A DNA stretch of 33,687 bases, taken from positions 1 to 33,687 of the forward strand of contig JAIFWI010000007.1 in NCBI GenBank assembly GCA_019661945.1. The letters run 5' to 3'. The translations under genes and the position numbers were made by a program. Numbering within the stretch: position 1 is the stretch's first letter; each line of letters starts with the position of its first letter. Shown here one piece after another: positions 8,380 to 15,172 of this stretch. Below the pieces are notes generated by a model that saw only the letters and a program-made list of their open reading frames with translations, ran no database searches and had not been told where the DNA came from. The stretch is from Candidatus Parcubacteria bacterium. Its GTDB lineage: Bacteria > Patescibacteriota > Minisyncoccia > Phycocordibacterales > JAKAEA01.

Positions 8380-8575
8380 AGAACGGCAAAAATTAATGGA
8401 TATGCTGCATGATATGCGCTCACCCTTGGCGGCACTCGTTTTGAGCCTCGATCTTCTGGAAACTCAAAAAGCCGGAACGCTCAATAAAATGCAGACTCAG
8501 CTCTTGTCCTCTATGCGTCAGTCTGTTGAAAAACTCCGGCATACTATTGATCAATCGGTACTATCTCAGGTATAA
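8372..8575 (+). CDS. stand-alone HisKA (DHp) domain, no ATPase domain
   Basis: This 67-residue protein matches only the dimerisation and phospho-acceptor part of a histidine kinase: 'MLHDMRSPLAALVLSLDLL' is an H-box (usual HELRTPL) with His at about residue 14, followed by the second helix 'MQTQLLSSMRQSVEKLRHTID'. There is no N-box or G-box sequence before the stop. It overlaps the OmpR-type regulator gene by 8 nt (ATG within the end of the regulator), so it is translationally linked. I prefer the ATG at 8372 over the TTG at 8360 used in the track. It may work as a phosphotransfer protein in the manner of Spo0B or Hpt, or as a kinase inhibitor. Confidence 0.75.
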   Translation: MTEERQKLMDMLHDMRSPLAALVLSLDLLETQKAGTLNKMQTQLLSSMRQSVEKLRHTIDQSVLSQV

Positions 8576-8576
8576 T
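8571..8576 (+). promoter_or_regulatory. -10 box before the Cys-rich membrane protein
   Basis: TATAAT overlaps the stop codon region of the DHp gene. The predicted leader is about 24 nt with a small AGAGT/ACTCT inverted repeat and no SD. Confidence 0.55.
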
Positions 8577-8606
8577 AGAGTCATTACTAAATAAAACTCT
8601 ACTTTA

Positions 8607-8876
8607 ATGCGATTAGGATTTGTTGTTATGCTTGTCGGTGTGCTCTTCCTCTTTAAAAATGTAGGATTAATGTCTGAACTGCAATGGGATATCATTTGGC
8701 CGGTGATTGTTTTGCTTATTGGTATCTCAATGGTTTTAAGGCACAGTTGCCGCTGTGGCCGCTTCGATTGCATGCATTGCCGAGGTGATGGATTTAAAAA
8801 GTGGAAAGGCACATGCAATTGTGATTGCGGTGTTTGCAAAAATTGTGTCAACGAGCCCAACCAGCCAATGCGATAA
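8607..8876 (+). CDS. LiaI/LiaF-TM-like protein with Cys-rich tail
   Basis: This 89-residue protein has two membrane helices (about 3-20 and 28-45) with the pattern 'G..ll..G.....WP.i.l.iG', typical of the LiaI-LiaF-like transmembrane region seen in cell-envelope stress proteins. The remaining ~40 residues hold nine cysteines in close pairs (CRC, CMHC, CNCDC, CKNC), a plausible metal-binding or redox tail on the cytoplasmic side. I know no family with this combination. It sits directly before an ArsR-family regulator, and the pairing suggests metal or redox sensing at the membrane. The first 45 residues are confidently assigned; the tail function is inference. Confidence 0.75.
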   Translation: MRLGFVVMLVGVLFLFKNVGLMSELQWDIIWPVIVLLIGISMVLRHSCRCGRFDCMHCRGDGFKKWKGTCNCDCGVCKNCVNEPNQPMR

Positions 8877-8880
8877 GTCA

Positions 8881-8909
8881 TTGACTTTTATATAAGTAAA
8901 TACTAATAT
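8881..8909 (+). promoter_or_regulatory. arsR-type promoter with embedded inverted-repeat operator
   Basis: TTGACT (8881-8886), a 17-nt spacer and TAATAT (8904-8909) lie 6 nt before the ATG at 8916, giving a leaderless promoter. The segment 8890-8909 reads ATAT-A-AGTA-AA-TACT-A-ATAT, an inverted repeat broken only at its centre and at one position in each arm. It covers the spacer and the -10. ArsR/SmtB repressors bind such AT-rich repeats, so autoregulation is likely. Confidence 0.75.
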
Positions 8910-8915
8910 AAGCAC

Positions 8916-9212
8916 ATGACTGACATGTGCGATAAAATTCAGCAATTAGGCAAAGGAATCTCCAGTCCTTCGCGTTATAAAATTTTAGAGCTTTTGATGA
9001 GCGGTCCAAAGACCGTAACCGAGCTCGTAGACAGTATTGGCTTAACTCAGCCTGCTGTATCACAACATTTAGCCACGCTCAAATCATGTGAGCTTGTTGA
9101 AAGTATCAAGAAGGGCCAGGAAGTGTATTATTCGCTCCATGCCAAACATATGCTTCATATTTTGCGTAGTCTAACGTCAGATGTAGAGAAGTGTAAGAAA
9201 GTTACAAGCTAA
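8916..9212 (+). CDS. ArsR/SmtB-family winged-helix repressor
   Basis: This 98-residue regulator has the ArsR HTH signature 'ISSPSRYKILELLMSGPKTVTELVDSIGLTQPAVSQHLATLKSCELVES' followed by the wing 'KKGQEVYYSLH'. ArsR proteins dimerise and leave DNA when metal or oxidant binds. The recognition-helix ELCVC metal motif is not intact; cysteines at positions 5, ~58 and ~93 could still form a site. Its promoter holds a readable operator. The next gene (LUD) starts 10 nt after the stop, so they are co-transcribed. Confidence 0.9.
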   Translation: MTDMCDKIQQLGKGISSPSRYKILELLMSGPKTVTELVDSIGLTQPAVSQHLATLKSCELVESIKKGQEVYYSLHAKHMLHILRSLTSDVEKCKKVTS

Positions 9213-9222
9213 TTATTTAAAT

Positions 9223-9834
9223 ATGGACTATAGAACTATTCCGGCAAGCGAAATTGTCACGAAGACTATCGAAGCATTAAAAGCTAATGGCATTAATGCC
9301 CAGGCTGTAAAAAACGGTGAAGAGGCTAAACAAAAAGTGTTAGAAATGATCCCTGAAGGCAGCCAGGTTATGACTATGACTTCGGTGACATTAGATACTC
9401 TGGGTATTTCGCAGGTGCTGAATGAATCTGGAAAATATGAATCAGTAAAGAAAATTCTTGGCACGCTTGATTCAAAAACTCAGGCCAGAGAAAAAAGAGC
9501 TTTAGGAGCAGTCCCTGATTATGCTGTCGGATCGGTTCATGGGGTGACAGAAGACGGGCATCTCATTATTGCTTCAAATACAGGTAGTCAATTACCGGCA
9601 TATGCCTACGGCGCTGGAAAAGTTATCTGGGTTGTCGGCACTCATAAAATTGTCAAAGACTTTGATACTGCCATGAATCGTCTCTATACCCACACTTTGC
9701 CGCTCGAATCAGAGCGGGCTAAAAAGGCATATGGTATGCCCGGCAGCAATGTCAGCAAAATGCTTGTCATAAATAAAGAAGTTGCTCCGGATCGGCTCCA
9801 CTTGATTTTTGTACCAGAAGCATTAGGCTTCTAA
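9223..9834 (+). CDS. LUD-domain protein (LutC/YkgG-like, DUF162)
   Basis: This 203-residue protein resembles the LUD domain: the N-terminal 'ALKANGINAQAVKNGEEAKQKVLEMIPEGSQVMTMTSVTLDTLGI', 'DYAVGSVHGVTEDGHLIIASNTGSQLPAYAYGAGKVIWVVGTHKIV' and the C-terminal 'LIFVPEALGF' are characteristic. Relatives LutB/LutC take part in lactate oxidation with LutA, but LutA and the Fe-S subunit are not here, and single LUD proteins of this kind are common in reduced genomes with no defined role. It lies behind the ArsR gene and 1 nt before the CapA-like gene. The family call is firm; the metabolic role is unknown. Confidence 0.88.
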   Translation: MDYRTIPASEIVTKTIEALKANGINAQAVKNGEEAKQKVLEMIPEGSQVMTMTSVTLDTLGISQVLNESGKYESVKKILGTLDSKTQAREKRALGAVPDYAVGSVHGVTEDGHLIIASNTGSQLPAYAYGAGKVIWVVGTHKIVKDFDTAMNRLYTHTLPLESERAKKAYGMPGSNVSKMLVINKEVAPDRLHLIFVPEALGF

Positions 9835-9835
9835 T

Positions 9836-10777
9836 ATGCGTCCGATAATCATATTTCTCCTTACCTTTATTACGTTAGGAATTGTGGCTATAGCTGGGCT
9901 TCTCGTAATGAGTCCCCGTAACACAACCTACATTGCTCAGGTAAAAAATGCTGTTGGGCTTGCATCCGAAGTGCCGACAAGCACCACTATACTTTTTGTC
10001 GGAGATATTATGCTTGGCCGAAATGTTGAGCTTTTAATGGATCAAAGAGGAGACAATTATCCCTTTGATAAAATCTCAGATTATTTAAACAGTGTTGATA
10101 TTGTAGTAGCAAATTTAGAGGGACCGGTGCTCACCAAGCATACTCGAACGCCATCAAATTCATTAAGTTTTAATTTTCATACCCGGATGCCTGACGTTTT
10201 GGCTGAGCATAATATTGGTATTGTATCGCTCGCTAATAATCACACTTTTGATTATGGTAAATCAGGATATGATCAGACGGTAACATATGCAACTCGGGCG
10301 GGTATTGATGTCGTCGGCCATCCATTTGCTTTTGCAGAACAGTATATCTTGCGAAAAACAATCAACAATCAAAAGTTCTTATTTATCGGTTTTAATATTA
10401 CCAATCCAAATTTTGATTTTAAAAAAGCTCGGGCTTTTACTCAGACATTGAAAAAAGAACCTGGGGAATTTATGATAGCTCTTGTGCATGGTGGGGAAGA
10501 ATACAAACTGAAATCAGGTACAAGACAGCAGACATTTTATCGAGGATTGGTAGATGATGGGGTTGAGATTGTCATTGCTCATCATCCCCATGTCACTCAA
10601 GAAGTAGAAGACTACAAGGGCAAGAAGATCTTTTATTCTCTTGGCAATTTTATTTTTGATCAATACTTTTCTAAAGATGTTCAACAAGGATTAATGGTTA
10701 AAGCTACTTTTAGTGACGGAAAAGTACAGTATGAAGAAGTGCCAATAAAAAGTGTTCGCAGCCAGCCCCAACTTTGA
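9836..10777 (+). CDS. CapA-family (PGA_cap) metallophosphatase-like protein
   Basis: This 313-residue protein has an uncleaved signal or anchor helix (residues 4-25) and an extracytoplasmic calcineurin-like CapA domain: 'LFVGDIMLGRNVE', 'DIVVANLEGPV', 'IVSLANNHTFDYG', 'ALVHGGEEY', 'IVIAHHPHV' and 'IFYSLGNFIFDQ'. These contain the Asp, Asn and His ligands of the metal site. CapA proteins are linked to poly-gamma-glutamate capsule anchoring or export; this role in the present organism is not shown, and no capBC is nearby. The start lies 1 nt after the LUD stop without an SD, suggesting coupling. The TGA stop sits inside the -35 box of the next gene. Confidence 0.92.
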   Translation: MRPIIIFLLTFITLGIVAIAGLLVMSPRNTTYIAQVKNAVGLASEVPTSTTILFVGDIMLGRNVELLMDQRGDNYPFDKISDYLNSVDIVVANLEGPVLTKHTRTPSNSLSFNFHTRMPDVLAEHNIGIVSLANNHTFDYGKSGYDQTVTYATRAGIDVVGHPFAFAEQYILRKTINNQKFLFIGFNITNPNFDFKKARAFTQTLKKEPGEFMIALVHGGEEYKLKSGTRQQTFYRGLVDDGVEIVIAHHPHVTQEVEDYKGKKIFYSLGNFIFDQYFSKDVQQGLMVKATFSDGKVQYEEVPIKSVRSQPQL

Positions 10778-10836
10778 CCGTATAGCATAAATGTGATAAT
10801 CTTATCAAAAGAGTTTCCTCCAGAGGATGGAGGAAA
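10774..10836 (+). promoter_or_regulatory. promoter and leader hairpin of orphan gene
   Basis: TTGACC (10774-10779) overlaps the capA-like TGA stop. After 15 nt comes GATAAT (10795-10800) preceded by TG (extended -10). The leader then has a perfect 8-bp hairpin, TTTCCTCC/GGAGGAAA with a 7-nt loop (10814-10836), which locks up a GGAGG distant from the start. The working AAGGAG lies at 10853-10858. Confidence 0.55.
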
Positions 10837-10863
10837 GGAGCAGGGTCTCAAGAAGGAGCATCT

Positions 10864-11307
10864 ATGCGTTTCTTGGTCACTGGGCCATGTACTAAGACGG
10901 TTAACCTGGCAGCTCAGGAACTCTCCAGGTTGTTAGGACAGTCCGTGGGAGTGATTCATTGTATCTCGTTTGATCCACGGAGGCAGACGTCAATCCGCGC
11001 TCAGCCGCAGCAGTACTGTGGCTATAAAGTCAGAGGTGATCGAATTCGCTTAGGACGCTGGACGAGCGTCATCGGCACCGGACCTTACTACATCACAATT
11101 TATCTGCATGACCCATCCGTTTCCAATGCCAAGTTCAAGCATTTCTGGGGTACAGGGACACGTGCCTATCTTCAGGAGAAGACAATCTTTAAAACCATTG
11201 AGCTCAAGGATGAGCCACTTGAGAAAGTTCTGAGGTTGCTCTTGAGTGAATTTGGTCTAGCGCCAATCACTCATGAGCTTGCAGCTGACTATGCATACGT
11301 ACATTGA
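10864..11307 (+). CDS. orphan protein, unknown function
   Basis: This 147-residue protein belongs to no family I can name. It begins 'MRFLVTGPCTKTVNL', is mixed alpha/beta in appearance with Arg/Gln-rich middle ('DPRRQTSIRAQPQQ') and has three cysteines. There is no signal peptide or membrane helix. It differs from its neighbours: higher GC, codons ending in C/G, an AAGGAG SD 5 nt before the ATG, its own extended -10 promoter and its own terminator, so it is a self-contained monocistronic unit. The 'TGPYYITIYLHDP' stretch is strand-rich. It could be a lineage-specific or acquired gene. Confidence 0.75.
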   Translation: MRFLVTGPCTKTVNLAAQELSRLLGQSVGVIHCISFDPRRQTSIRAQPQQYCGYKVRGDRIRLGRWTSVIGTGPYYITIYLHDPSVSNAKFKHFWGTGTRAYLQEKTIFKTIELKDEPLEKVLRLLLSEFGLAPITHELAADYAYVH

Positions 11308-11315
11308 CGGTATCG

Positions 11316-11342
11316 AGCGCGTTCAAAGGAACGTGCTTTTTT
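11316..11342 (+). terminator. intrinsic terminator of orphan gene
   Basis: A 9-bp stem AGCGCGTTC/GAACGTGCT (one G-U pair), a 4-nt loop AAAG, and a run of six T. It separates the orphan from the convergent pterin dehydratase gene. Confidence 0.85.
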
Positions 11343-11343
11343 C

Positions 11344-11688
11344 TTACTTTAAATTGTCCTGGATGATCTGATCAATTTTAGCCGCCATTATAAAATCATT
11401 TTCTGAAAGGCCTTTTATTGAATGAGTGCTGAGCGTTACGGTAACTTTATTCCAGTTGTGGAGATTGAGATCTGGATGATGACCTTCAAATTCGGCAACA
11501 TCCCCGACTTCATTAATGAACGTCAGAGCATGTCTGAAATCAATAAACTGAAAATTCTTCTCTATTTTTTTATTATCAACTACCTTCCAAGCTTTTACAT
11601 TTTTTACATACTCTTGAATTTGCTTAGAATCCAGAGGGGCTGTGCCTTTTTCACACGGGATGCATTTCTTACTCTGGAGATTCTCCAT
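11344..11688 (-). CDS. pterin-4a-carbinolamine dehydratase (PCD/DCoH-like)
   Basis: The protein has 114 residues when started at the ATG giving MENLQSKKC. The signature 'EFEGHHPDLNLHNWNKVTVTLSTH' holds the catalytic His-His-Pro and the later His typical of PCD. The N-terminal 'KKCIPCEKG' CxxC is common in small-genome homologues. In animals and some bacteria the enzyme dehydrates 4a-hydroxytetrahydrobiopterin; no aromatic hydroxylase is visible here, so the physiological substrate is open. The start overlaps the end of the LOG gene by 20 nt on the same strand, so the two form an operon. The track's upstream start (11715) lies deeper within the LOG gene. Confidence 0.93.
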   Translation of the reverse strand: MENLQSKKCIPCEKGTAPLDSKQIQEYVKNVKAWKVVDNKKIEKNFQFIDFRHALTFINEVGDVAEFEGHHPDLNLHNWNKVTVTLSTHSIKGLSENDFIMAAKIDQIIQDNLK

Positions 11689-12418
11689 ATCGTGAATGAT
11701 TAAATCGTACACCAACTCGAATAGGTACTTCCTGAATAATTTTTACAATCTCATCTTCATTATCCACTATGGTATATAATTGGATGTCGGTTTCATCAAT
11801 AGCCTTATTTTTGGCAAACATCTGCTCATGCATGAAGCTATCGAGCGCTTTCCAGAATTCACCGCCAATAAGAATAACCGGCACTTTTTCAATTTTGTTG
11901 GTCTGAACCAGAGTCAGGATTTCAAATAATTCATCAAATGTTCCTAAGCCTCCGGGAAAAAATACATAGGCCTCAGCTGAAAATGACAGCATGACCTTTC
12001 GGGTAAAGAAATAGTAGAATTCTACGGTGTCCGTAAGATAGGGATTTCGGACCTGCTCATTGGCTAATTTAATAGTCAGCCCAAGTGATCTGCCCTCTGC
12101 TTCGAAAGCGCCACGATTTGCTCCTTCCATAATACCTGGTCCGCCACCGGTAACAATTGAATAACCAAGGCTGGACAGCCTATGAGCCAATCGCCGAGCT
12201 GTTTGATAGTGTTCATTATCTTCAGTAAATCGAGATGAACCAAAAAAGGTCACCGTCTTGGGCTGATCTTTAATAAAATCAAAGCCTCGATTGAATTCCT
12301 TATCAATTAAAGAGACTCTTTTCTGGATTTCCTCCTCAACTTCATGGAGGGTAATTGGCTCAATCGGTAAATCCTTAGCGGGTAGATTAACAACGGGTTT
12401 CTGGGCTTCTTCATTCAT
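11669..12418 (-). CDS. LOG-family protein (TIGR00730-type Rossmann fold)
   Basis: This protein of about 249 residues carries the LOG signature PGGLGTFDELFE, preceded by 'VTGGGPGIMEGANRGAFEAEGRSLGL'. Members include cytokinin riboside 5'-monophosphate phosphoribohydrolases and nucleotide 5'-monophosphate nucleosidases such as PpnN, so cleavage of a nucleoside monophosphate to base and ribose-5-phosphate is plausible. The N-terminal extension with 'LHEVEEEIQKRVSLIDKEF' is helical. I start at the ATG giving MNEEAQKP, 7 nt behind a TATACT box. The 45 extra residues in the track run through the divergent promoter and the FKBP gene. It is divergent from FKBP with only 25 nt between start codons. 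Confidence 0.92.
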   Translation of the reverse strand: MNEEAQKPVVNLPAKDLPIEPITLHEVEEEIQKRVSLIDKEFNRGFDFIKDQPKTVTFFGSSRFTEDNEHYQTARRLAHRLSSLGYSIVTGGGPGIMEGANRGAFEAEGRSLGLTIKLANEQVRNPYLTDTVEFYYFFTRKVMLSFSAEAYVFFPGGLGTFDELFEILTLVQTNKIEKVPVILIGGEFWKALDSFMHEQMFAKNKAIDETDIQLYTIVDNEDEIVKIIQEVPIRVGVRFNHSRYGESPE

Positions 12419-12425
12419 GTAAAAT

Positions 12426-12437
12426 AGTATATCATAG
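12426..12437. promoter_or_regulatory. back-to-back leaderless promoters (LOG and FKBP genes)
   Basis: On the - strand TATACT (12431 to 12426) lies 7 nt before the LOG ATG. On the + strand TATCAT (12430-12435) lies 8 nt before the FKBP ATG at 12444. The two -10 boxes share two bases, so only one polymerase could occupy the site at a time. Confidence 0.55.
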
Positions 12438-12443
12438 ACTATT

Positions 12444-12914
12444 ATGAATATTTCAAAGCAAGAATGGATAACGTTAGCCGTCGGTTTAGTAATCATTATT
12501 GGTCTTATTTTTATTAATATTCGTGGGGCAGCATCTAATACCCTTTTAAACAATTCTATGGATTCACAAAATCAAGAACAAAGCTCAACTCCAGCACAAT
12601 TACAAATTACCGATGAGAAAGTTGGTACCGGTGCTGAGGCAAAAACAGGCAGTACTGTTTCTGTCCATTACACTGGCACATTCGCCAATGGCCAAAAATT
12701 TGATAGCTCTCGTGATGCCGGCAAACCATTTAGCTTTACATTGGGTGCAGGTAATGTTATCAAGGGCTGGGATCAGGGTTTGATTGGTATGAAAGTTGGT
12801 GGTAAACGTAAACTTGTCATTCCACCAGGGCTTGCCTACGGTCCAAATGACCATGGTCCAATTCCAGGAAATTCCACGCTTTACTTTGAAGTTGAACTTT
12901 TGGATGTAAAATAA
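12444..12914 (+). CDS. membrane-anchored FKBP-type peptidyl-prolyl isomerase
   Basis: This 156-residue protein has an N-terminal membrane anchor (about 9-28), a Ser/Gln/Asn-rich linker, and an FKBP domain from about residue 50: 'GSTVSVHYTGTFANGQKFDSS', 'FTLGAGNVIKGWDQGLIGMKVGGKRKLVIPPGLAYG' and 'STLYFEVELLDV'. The aromatic and Asp residues of the rotamase pocket are present. It probably assists folding of exported proteins on the outer side of the membrane. The stop is 2 nt before the TTG start proposed for tgt, so the two are co-transcribed. Confidence 0.94.
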   Translation: MNISKQEWITLAVGLVIIIGLIFINIRGAASNTLLNNSMDSQNQEQSSTPAQLQITDEKVGTGAEAKTGSTVSVHYTGTFANGQKFDSSRDAGKPFSFTLGAGNVIKGWDQGLIGMKVGGKRKLVIPPGLAYGPNDHGPIPGNSTLYFEVELLDVK

Positions 12915-12916
12915 CA

Positions 12917-14116
12917 TTGCAATTCTCGATCGAAAAAAAGTTACAGGCTCATATGGGTCGGGCAGGAACTATTAAAACTCAGCATGGGGTTATTGAAACT
13001 CCGGCTTTTGTGACGGTTGGGACTCAAGGAACGGTGAAAGCCCTGACACCTGAGATAGTAAAAGATGCCGGTGCACAGGTAGTCCTAGCAAATACCTATC
13101 ATCTTTTTCTGCAGCCGGGAGATGAGATCGTAAAAAAAGCTGGCGGTCTTGGAAAATTTATGAATTGGTCTGGACCAACCATGACAGACTCTGGCGGTTT
13201 TCAAGTTTTCTCTCTTGGTGCAGCTTATGGTAAGGGAATTAGTAAAGTTGTTAGTAAAAATAAAGAATTATTACTTCCTGAAGCAGGTTACGATACTGAT
13301 GAAAAAGAAGCAAAACCTCGGCTGGTCCACATTGATCACGACGGTGTAATGTTTCGCTCACATATAAATGGCGATGCACATTATTTTACGCCTGAGAAAT
13401 CAATTGAAATTCAGCATAATCTTGGTGCTGATATTATTTTCGCTTTTGATGAATGTACTTCGCCGACCGAATCTATTCATTATCAGCGTGAGGCACTAGA
13501 TCGAACGCATCGCTGGGCAAAAAAAAGTCTGATTCATCATAAGAAACTCGGGGGAGAGCAGGCTCTTTTTGGCATTGTCCAGGGAGGTAGACATGAAAAT
13601 CTCCGCAAAGAAAGTGCTGCGGTTATTGGAGCAATGGATTTTGATGGCTTTGGTATTGGCGGTTCATTTGCTAAAGAAGATATGAATACAGCAGTCCAAT
13701 GGGTCAACGAAGTTTTACCGGAAGAAAAACCCCGCCATCTTTTGGGTATCGGCGAACCACTCGATTTATTTAATGCTGTCGAGAGTGGCTGTGATCTTTT
13801 TGACTGTGTCATTCCAACACGGCTTGGGCGAAACGGCACTATTTTTACAAAGCGCGGCAAAATTCATATTGGCAACGCTGAGTATGTCACTGATTTTTCA
13901 CCAATCGATGAAGGTTGTGAATGTTATACCTGCAAAAATTACACTAAAGCCTATATTGCTCACTTATTTCGCGGCAAAGAAATGTTAGCTGGTACGCTTG
14001 CCTCAGCGCACAATCTCTATTTTATAATTCATATGGTCAAAGGCATGCGCCAAGCTATACTTGATGGCAATTTTGAGGAATATAAAGAAAGTTTTTTAAA
14101 GCATTACAGAATTTGA
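12917..14116 (+). CDS. tgt: queuine/preQ1 tRNA-guanine transglycosylase
   Basis: This 399-residue enzyme exchanges G34 of tRNAs with GUN anticodons for preQ1 in bacteria. Motifs include 'VVLANTYHLFLQPGDEIV', 'MTDSGGFQVFSLG' (catalytic Asp), 'GIVQGG', 'GFGIGGSF', the nucleophile region 'DCVIPTRLGRNGT' and the zinc ligands CxCxxC...H in 'CECYTCKNYTKAYIAHLF'. Homology begins before the first internal ATG, so translation must start at the TTG at 12917, 2 nt after the FKBP stop; there is no SD. Length is slightly above the usual 370-380 because of a segment near 'KNKELLLPEAGYDTDEKEAK'. Confidence 0.95.
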   Translation: MQFSIEKKLQAHMGRAGTIKTQHGVIETPAFVTVGTQGTVKALTPEIVKDAGAQVVLANTYHLFLQPGDEIVKKAGGLGKFMNWSGPTMTDSGGFQVFSLGAAYGKGISKVVSKNKELLLPEAGYDTDEKEAKPRLVHIDHDGVMFRSHINGDAHYFTPEKSIEIQHNLGADIIFAFDECTSPTESIHYQREALDRTHRWAKKSLIHHKKLGGEQALFGIVQGGRHENLRKESAAVIGAMDFDGFGIGGSFAKEDMNTAVQWVNEVLPEEKPRHLLGIGEPLDLFNAVESGCDLFDCVIPTRLGRNGTIFTKRGKIHIGNAEYVTDFSPIDEGCECYTCKNYTKAYIAHLFRGKEMLAGTLASAHNLYFIIHMVKGMRQAILDGNFEEYKESFLKHYRI

Positions 14117-14141
14117 AACACAGCATTATTTATGGTTAACT
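14113..14141 (+). promoter_or_regulatory. promoter of GAF-like orphan gene
   Basis: TTGAAA (14113-14118) overlaps the tgt TGA stop, then a 17-nt spacer and TTAACT (14136-14141). The gene has a GGAGGT SD at 14170-14175, 4 nt before the ATG. Confidence 0.45.
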
Positions 14142-14179
14142 ACCAGTAGTAGCACCTAGTCATTTTCACGGAGGTACTC

Positions 14180-14776
14180 ATGAGTCGACGGAGACGTGCC
14201 GCAGATCGCTTGAATCAGGCACAGAATACACTTGTAGCGATGTTAGGAAGCGCCCAAAATAGAGGGGATTTGTTGATGGACCTCATGTCGTGGCTGACGC
14301 ACTACTCGGGAGACAGCAATATTGTTGTCTGGATCACCGGAAAAGATGCCGAAGATAGTGATATGGCGTCTTTGCTTCACAGCAGTACTCCTGGCAGTGT
14401 GGAAGAATACGAGGTCTTGAAGCGTGTAGTGCTTCCGGCAATTCTCGAAGAAAAATTCATCAACTGGCCAAGCTTGTACTTGCCCAAGGTTATGTCATCA
14501 GGGGATAGGGGGCACTTCCCGGGTCACTGCTTCATCGGTGTGCGGTGTGATTACCAAGGTGTGCATCGCCTTGCAGTAACATCATACCGTCCTGCTGATC
14601 AAGGATTTTCAGGGTTTGATCAAAGCGCCTTAGAGATGATCAATCCACTTTTTGGGATAATGTTTCGCAGGCTTAGGCATGCAGTTGAGAATGATGGCCC
14701 AAAGCCTAAAACTCAACCTCCGCAAGACTCTTCAGAATGGTGGAGACGAGGTGGCTCGCCTCCCGCCTTCGGCTGA
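14180..14776 (+). CDS. GAF-like orphan protein
   Basis: This is a 198-residue soluble protein. It starts with a basic stretch (SRRRRAADR) and a long helix, then 'NIVVWITG', a variable centre, and 'HCFIGVRCDYQGVHRLAVTSYRPADQGFSGFDQSALEMINPLFGIMFRRL'. That order (strand, ligand pocket, strand ending in F-S-x-x-D/Q, long final helix) resembles a GAF domain, but no conserved signature proves it. The Pro/Trp/Gly-rich C-terminus looks disordered. It is another GC-richer single-gene unit with a strong SD and its own terminator, lying between tgt and uvrB. Ligand and role are unknown. Confidence 0.7.
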   Translation: MSRRRRAADRLNQAQNTLVAMLGSAQNRGDLLMDLMSWLTHYSGDSNIVVWITGKDAEDSDMASLLHSSTPGSVEEYEVLKRVVLPAILEEKFINWPSLYLPKVMSSGDRGHFPGHCFIGVRCDYQGVHRLAVTSYRPADQGFSGFDQSALEMINPLFGIMFRRLRHAVENDGPKPKTQPPQDSSEWWRRGGSPPAFG

Positions 14777-14801
14777 TCCGTACATGTACGGGTCTTTTTT
14801 T
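14775..14801 (+). terminator. intrinsic terminator overlapping the stop codon
   Basis: GATCCGTA/TACGGGTC stem (8 bp, one T-G pair) with a CATG loop and seven T. It begins inside the TGA stop of the GAF-like gene. Confidence 0.9.
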
Positions 14802-14848
14802 ATACGATAATTTAAGGTATGCTTTATATAGTTGAGCAAAGGAGGCCC

Positions 14849-15115
14849 ATGCCCCAAGACCCATCGTTCAAGAAAACGACTGCAGAAGAGACTTTTCGAA
14901 TACTTGAGAAGAGGATTAGGGAGTTGTTTATGGTGGTGTATCCCTCAACCCAAGAAACCTTGACTGGGACACTCACCCTTGAGGACCTTCTTGCCCGAAT
15001 GGATTATCTGCAACTCGGGCTGCAATACATACTCTTTGATAGTGAAGCAACCGGACGTGAAAACGCTCAGTTGCGGAAAATGCTAGAAAATACTGCGGAG
15101 GGGGATGATATATAG
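14849..15115 (+). CDS. small helical orphan protein
   Basis: This is an 88-residue protein of unknown family. It is strongly helical, with heptad-like stretches 'ETFRILEKRIRELFMVV' and 'LEDLLARMDYLQLGLQYILFDSEATGRENAQLRKML', so a coiled-coil dimer is plausible. I start at the ATG 3 nt behind AAAGGAGG, not at the track start 14819, which lies in the promoter (TATAGT at 14827-14832). It is a monocistronic unit with its own terminator, GC-richer than uvrB behind it. Confidence 0.7.
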   Translation: MPQDPSFKKTTAEETFRILEKRIRELFMVVYPSTQETLTGTLTLEDLLARMDYLQLGLQYILFDSEATGRENAQLRKMLENTAEGDDI

Positions 15116-15126
15116 TCCCCTTTTTT
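15101..15126 (+). terminator. intrinsic terminator overlapping the gene end
   Basis: GGGGA/TCCCC stem with a 10-nt loop containing the TAG stop, followed by six T. Confidence 0.65.
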
Positions 15127-15159
15127 ATTGCTCGAGCTGGAAAATTTTCAAATAAAAGA

Positions 15160-15165
15160 TATAGT
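15160..15165 (+). promoter_or_regulatory. -10 box of leaderless uvrB promoter
   Basis: TATAGT ends 7 nt before the uvrB ATG; no SD is present. No LexA-type CTG-N10-CAG or GAAC-N4-GTTC box is seen nearby. Confidence 0.65.
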
Positions 15166-15172
15166 GTAAGCC

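Noticed and set aside
12419-12553. 45-residue N-terminal extension of the LOG protein in the ORF track
   Set aside because: It reads through the divergent promoter and into the FKBP gene; the ATG at 12418 lies 7 nt behind a TATACT box.
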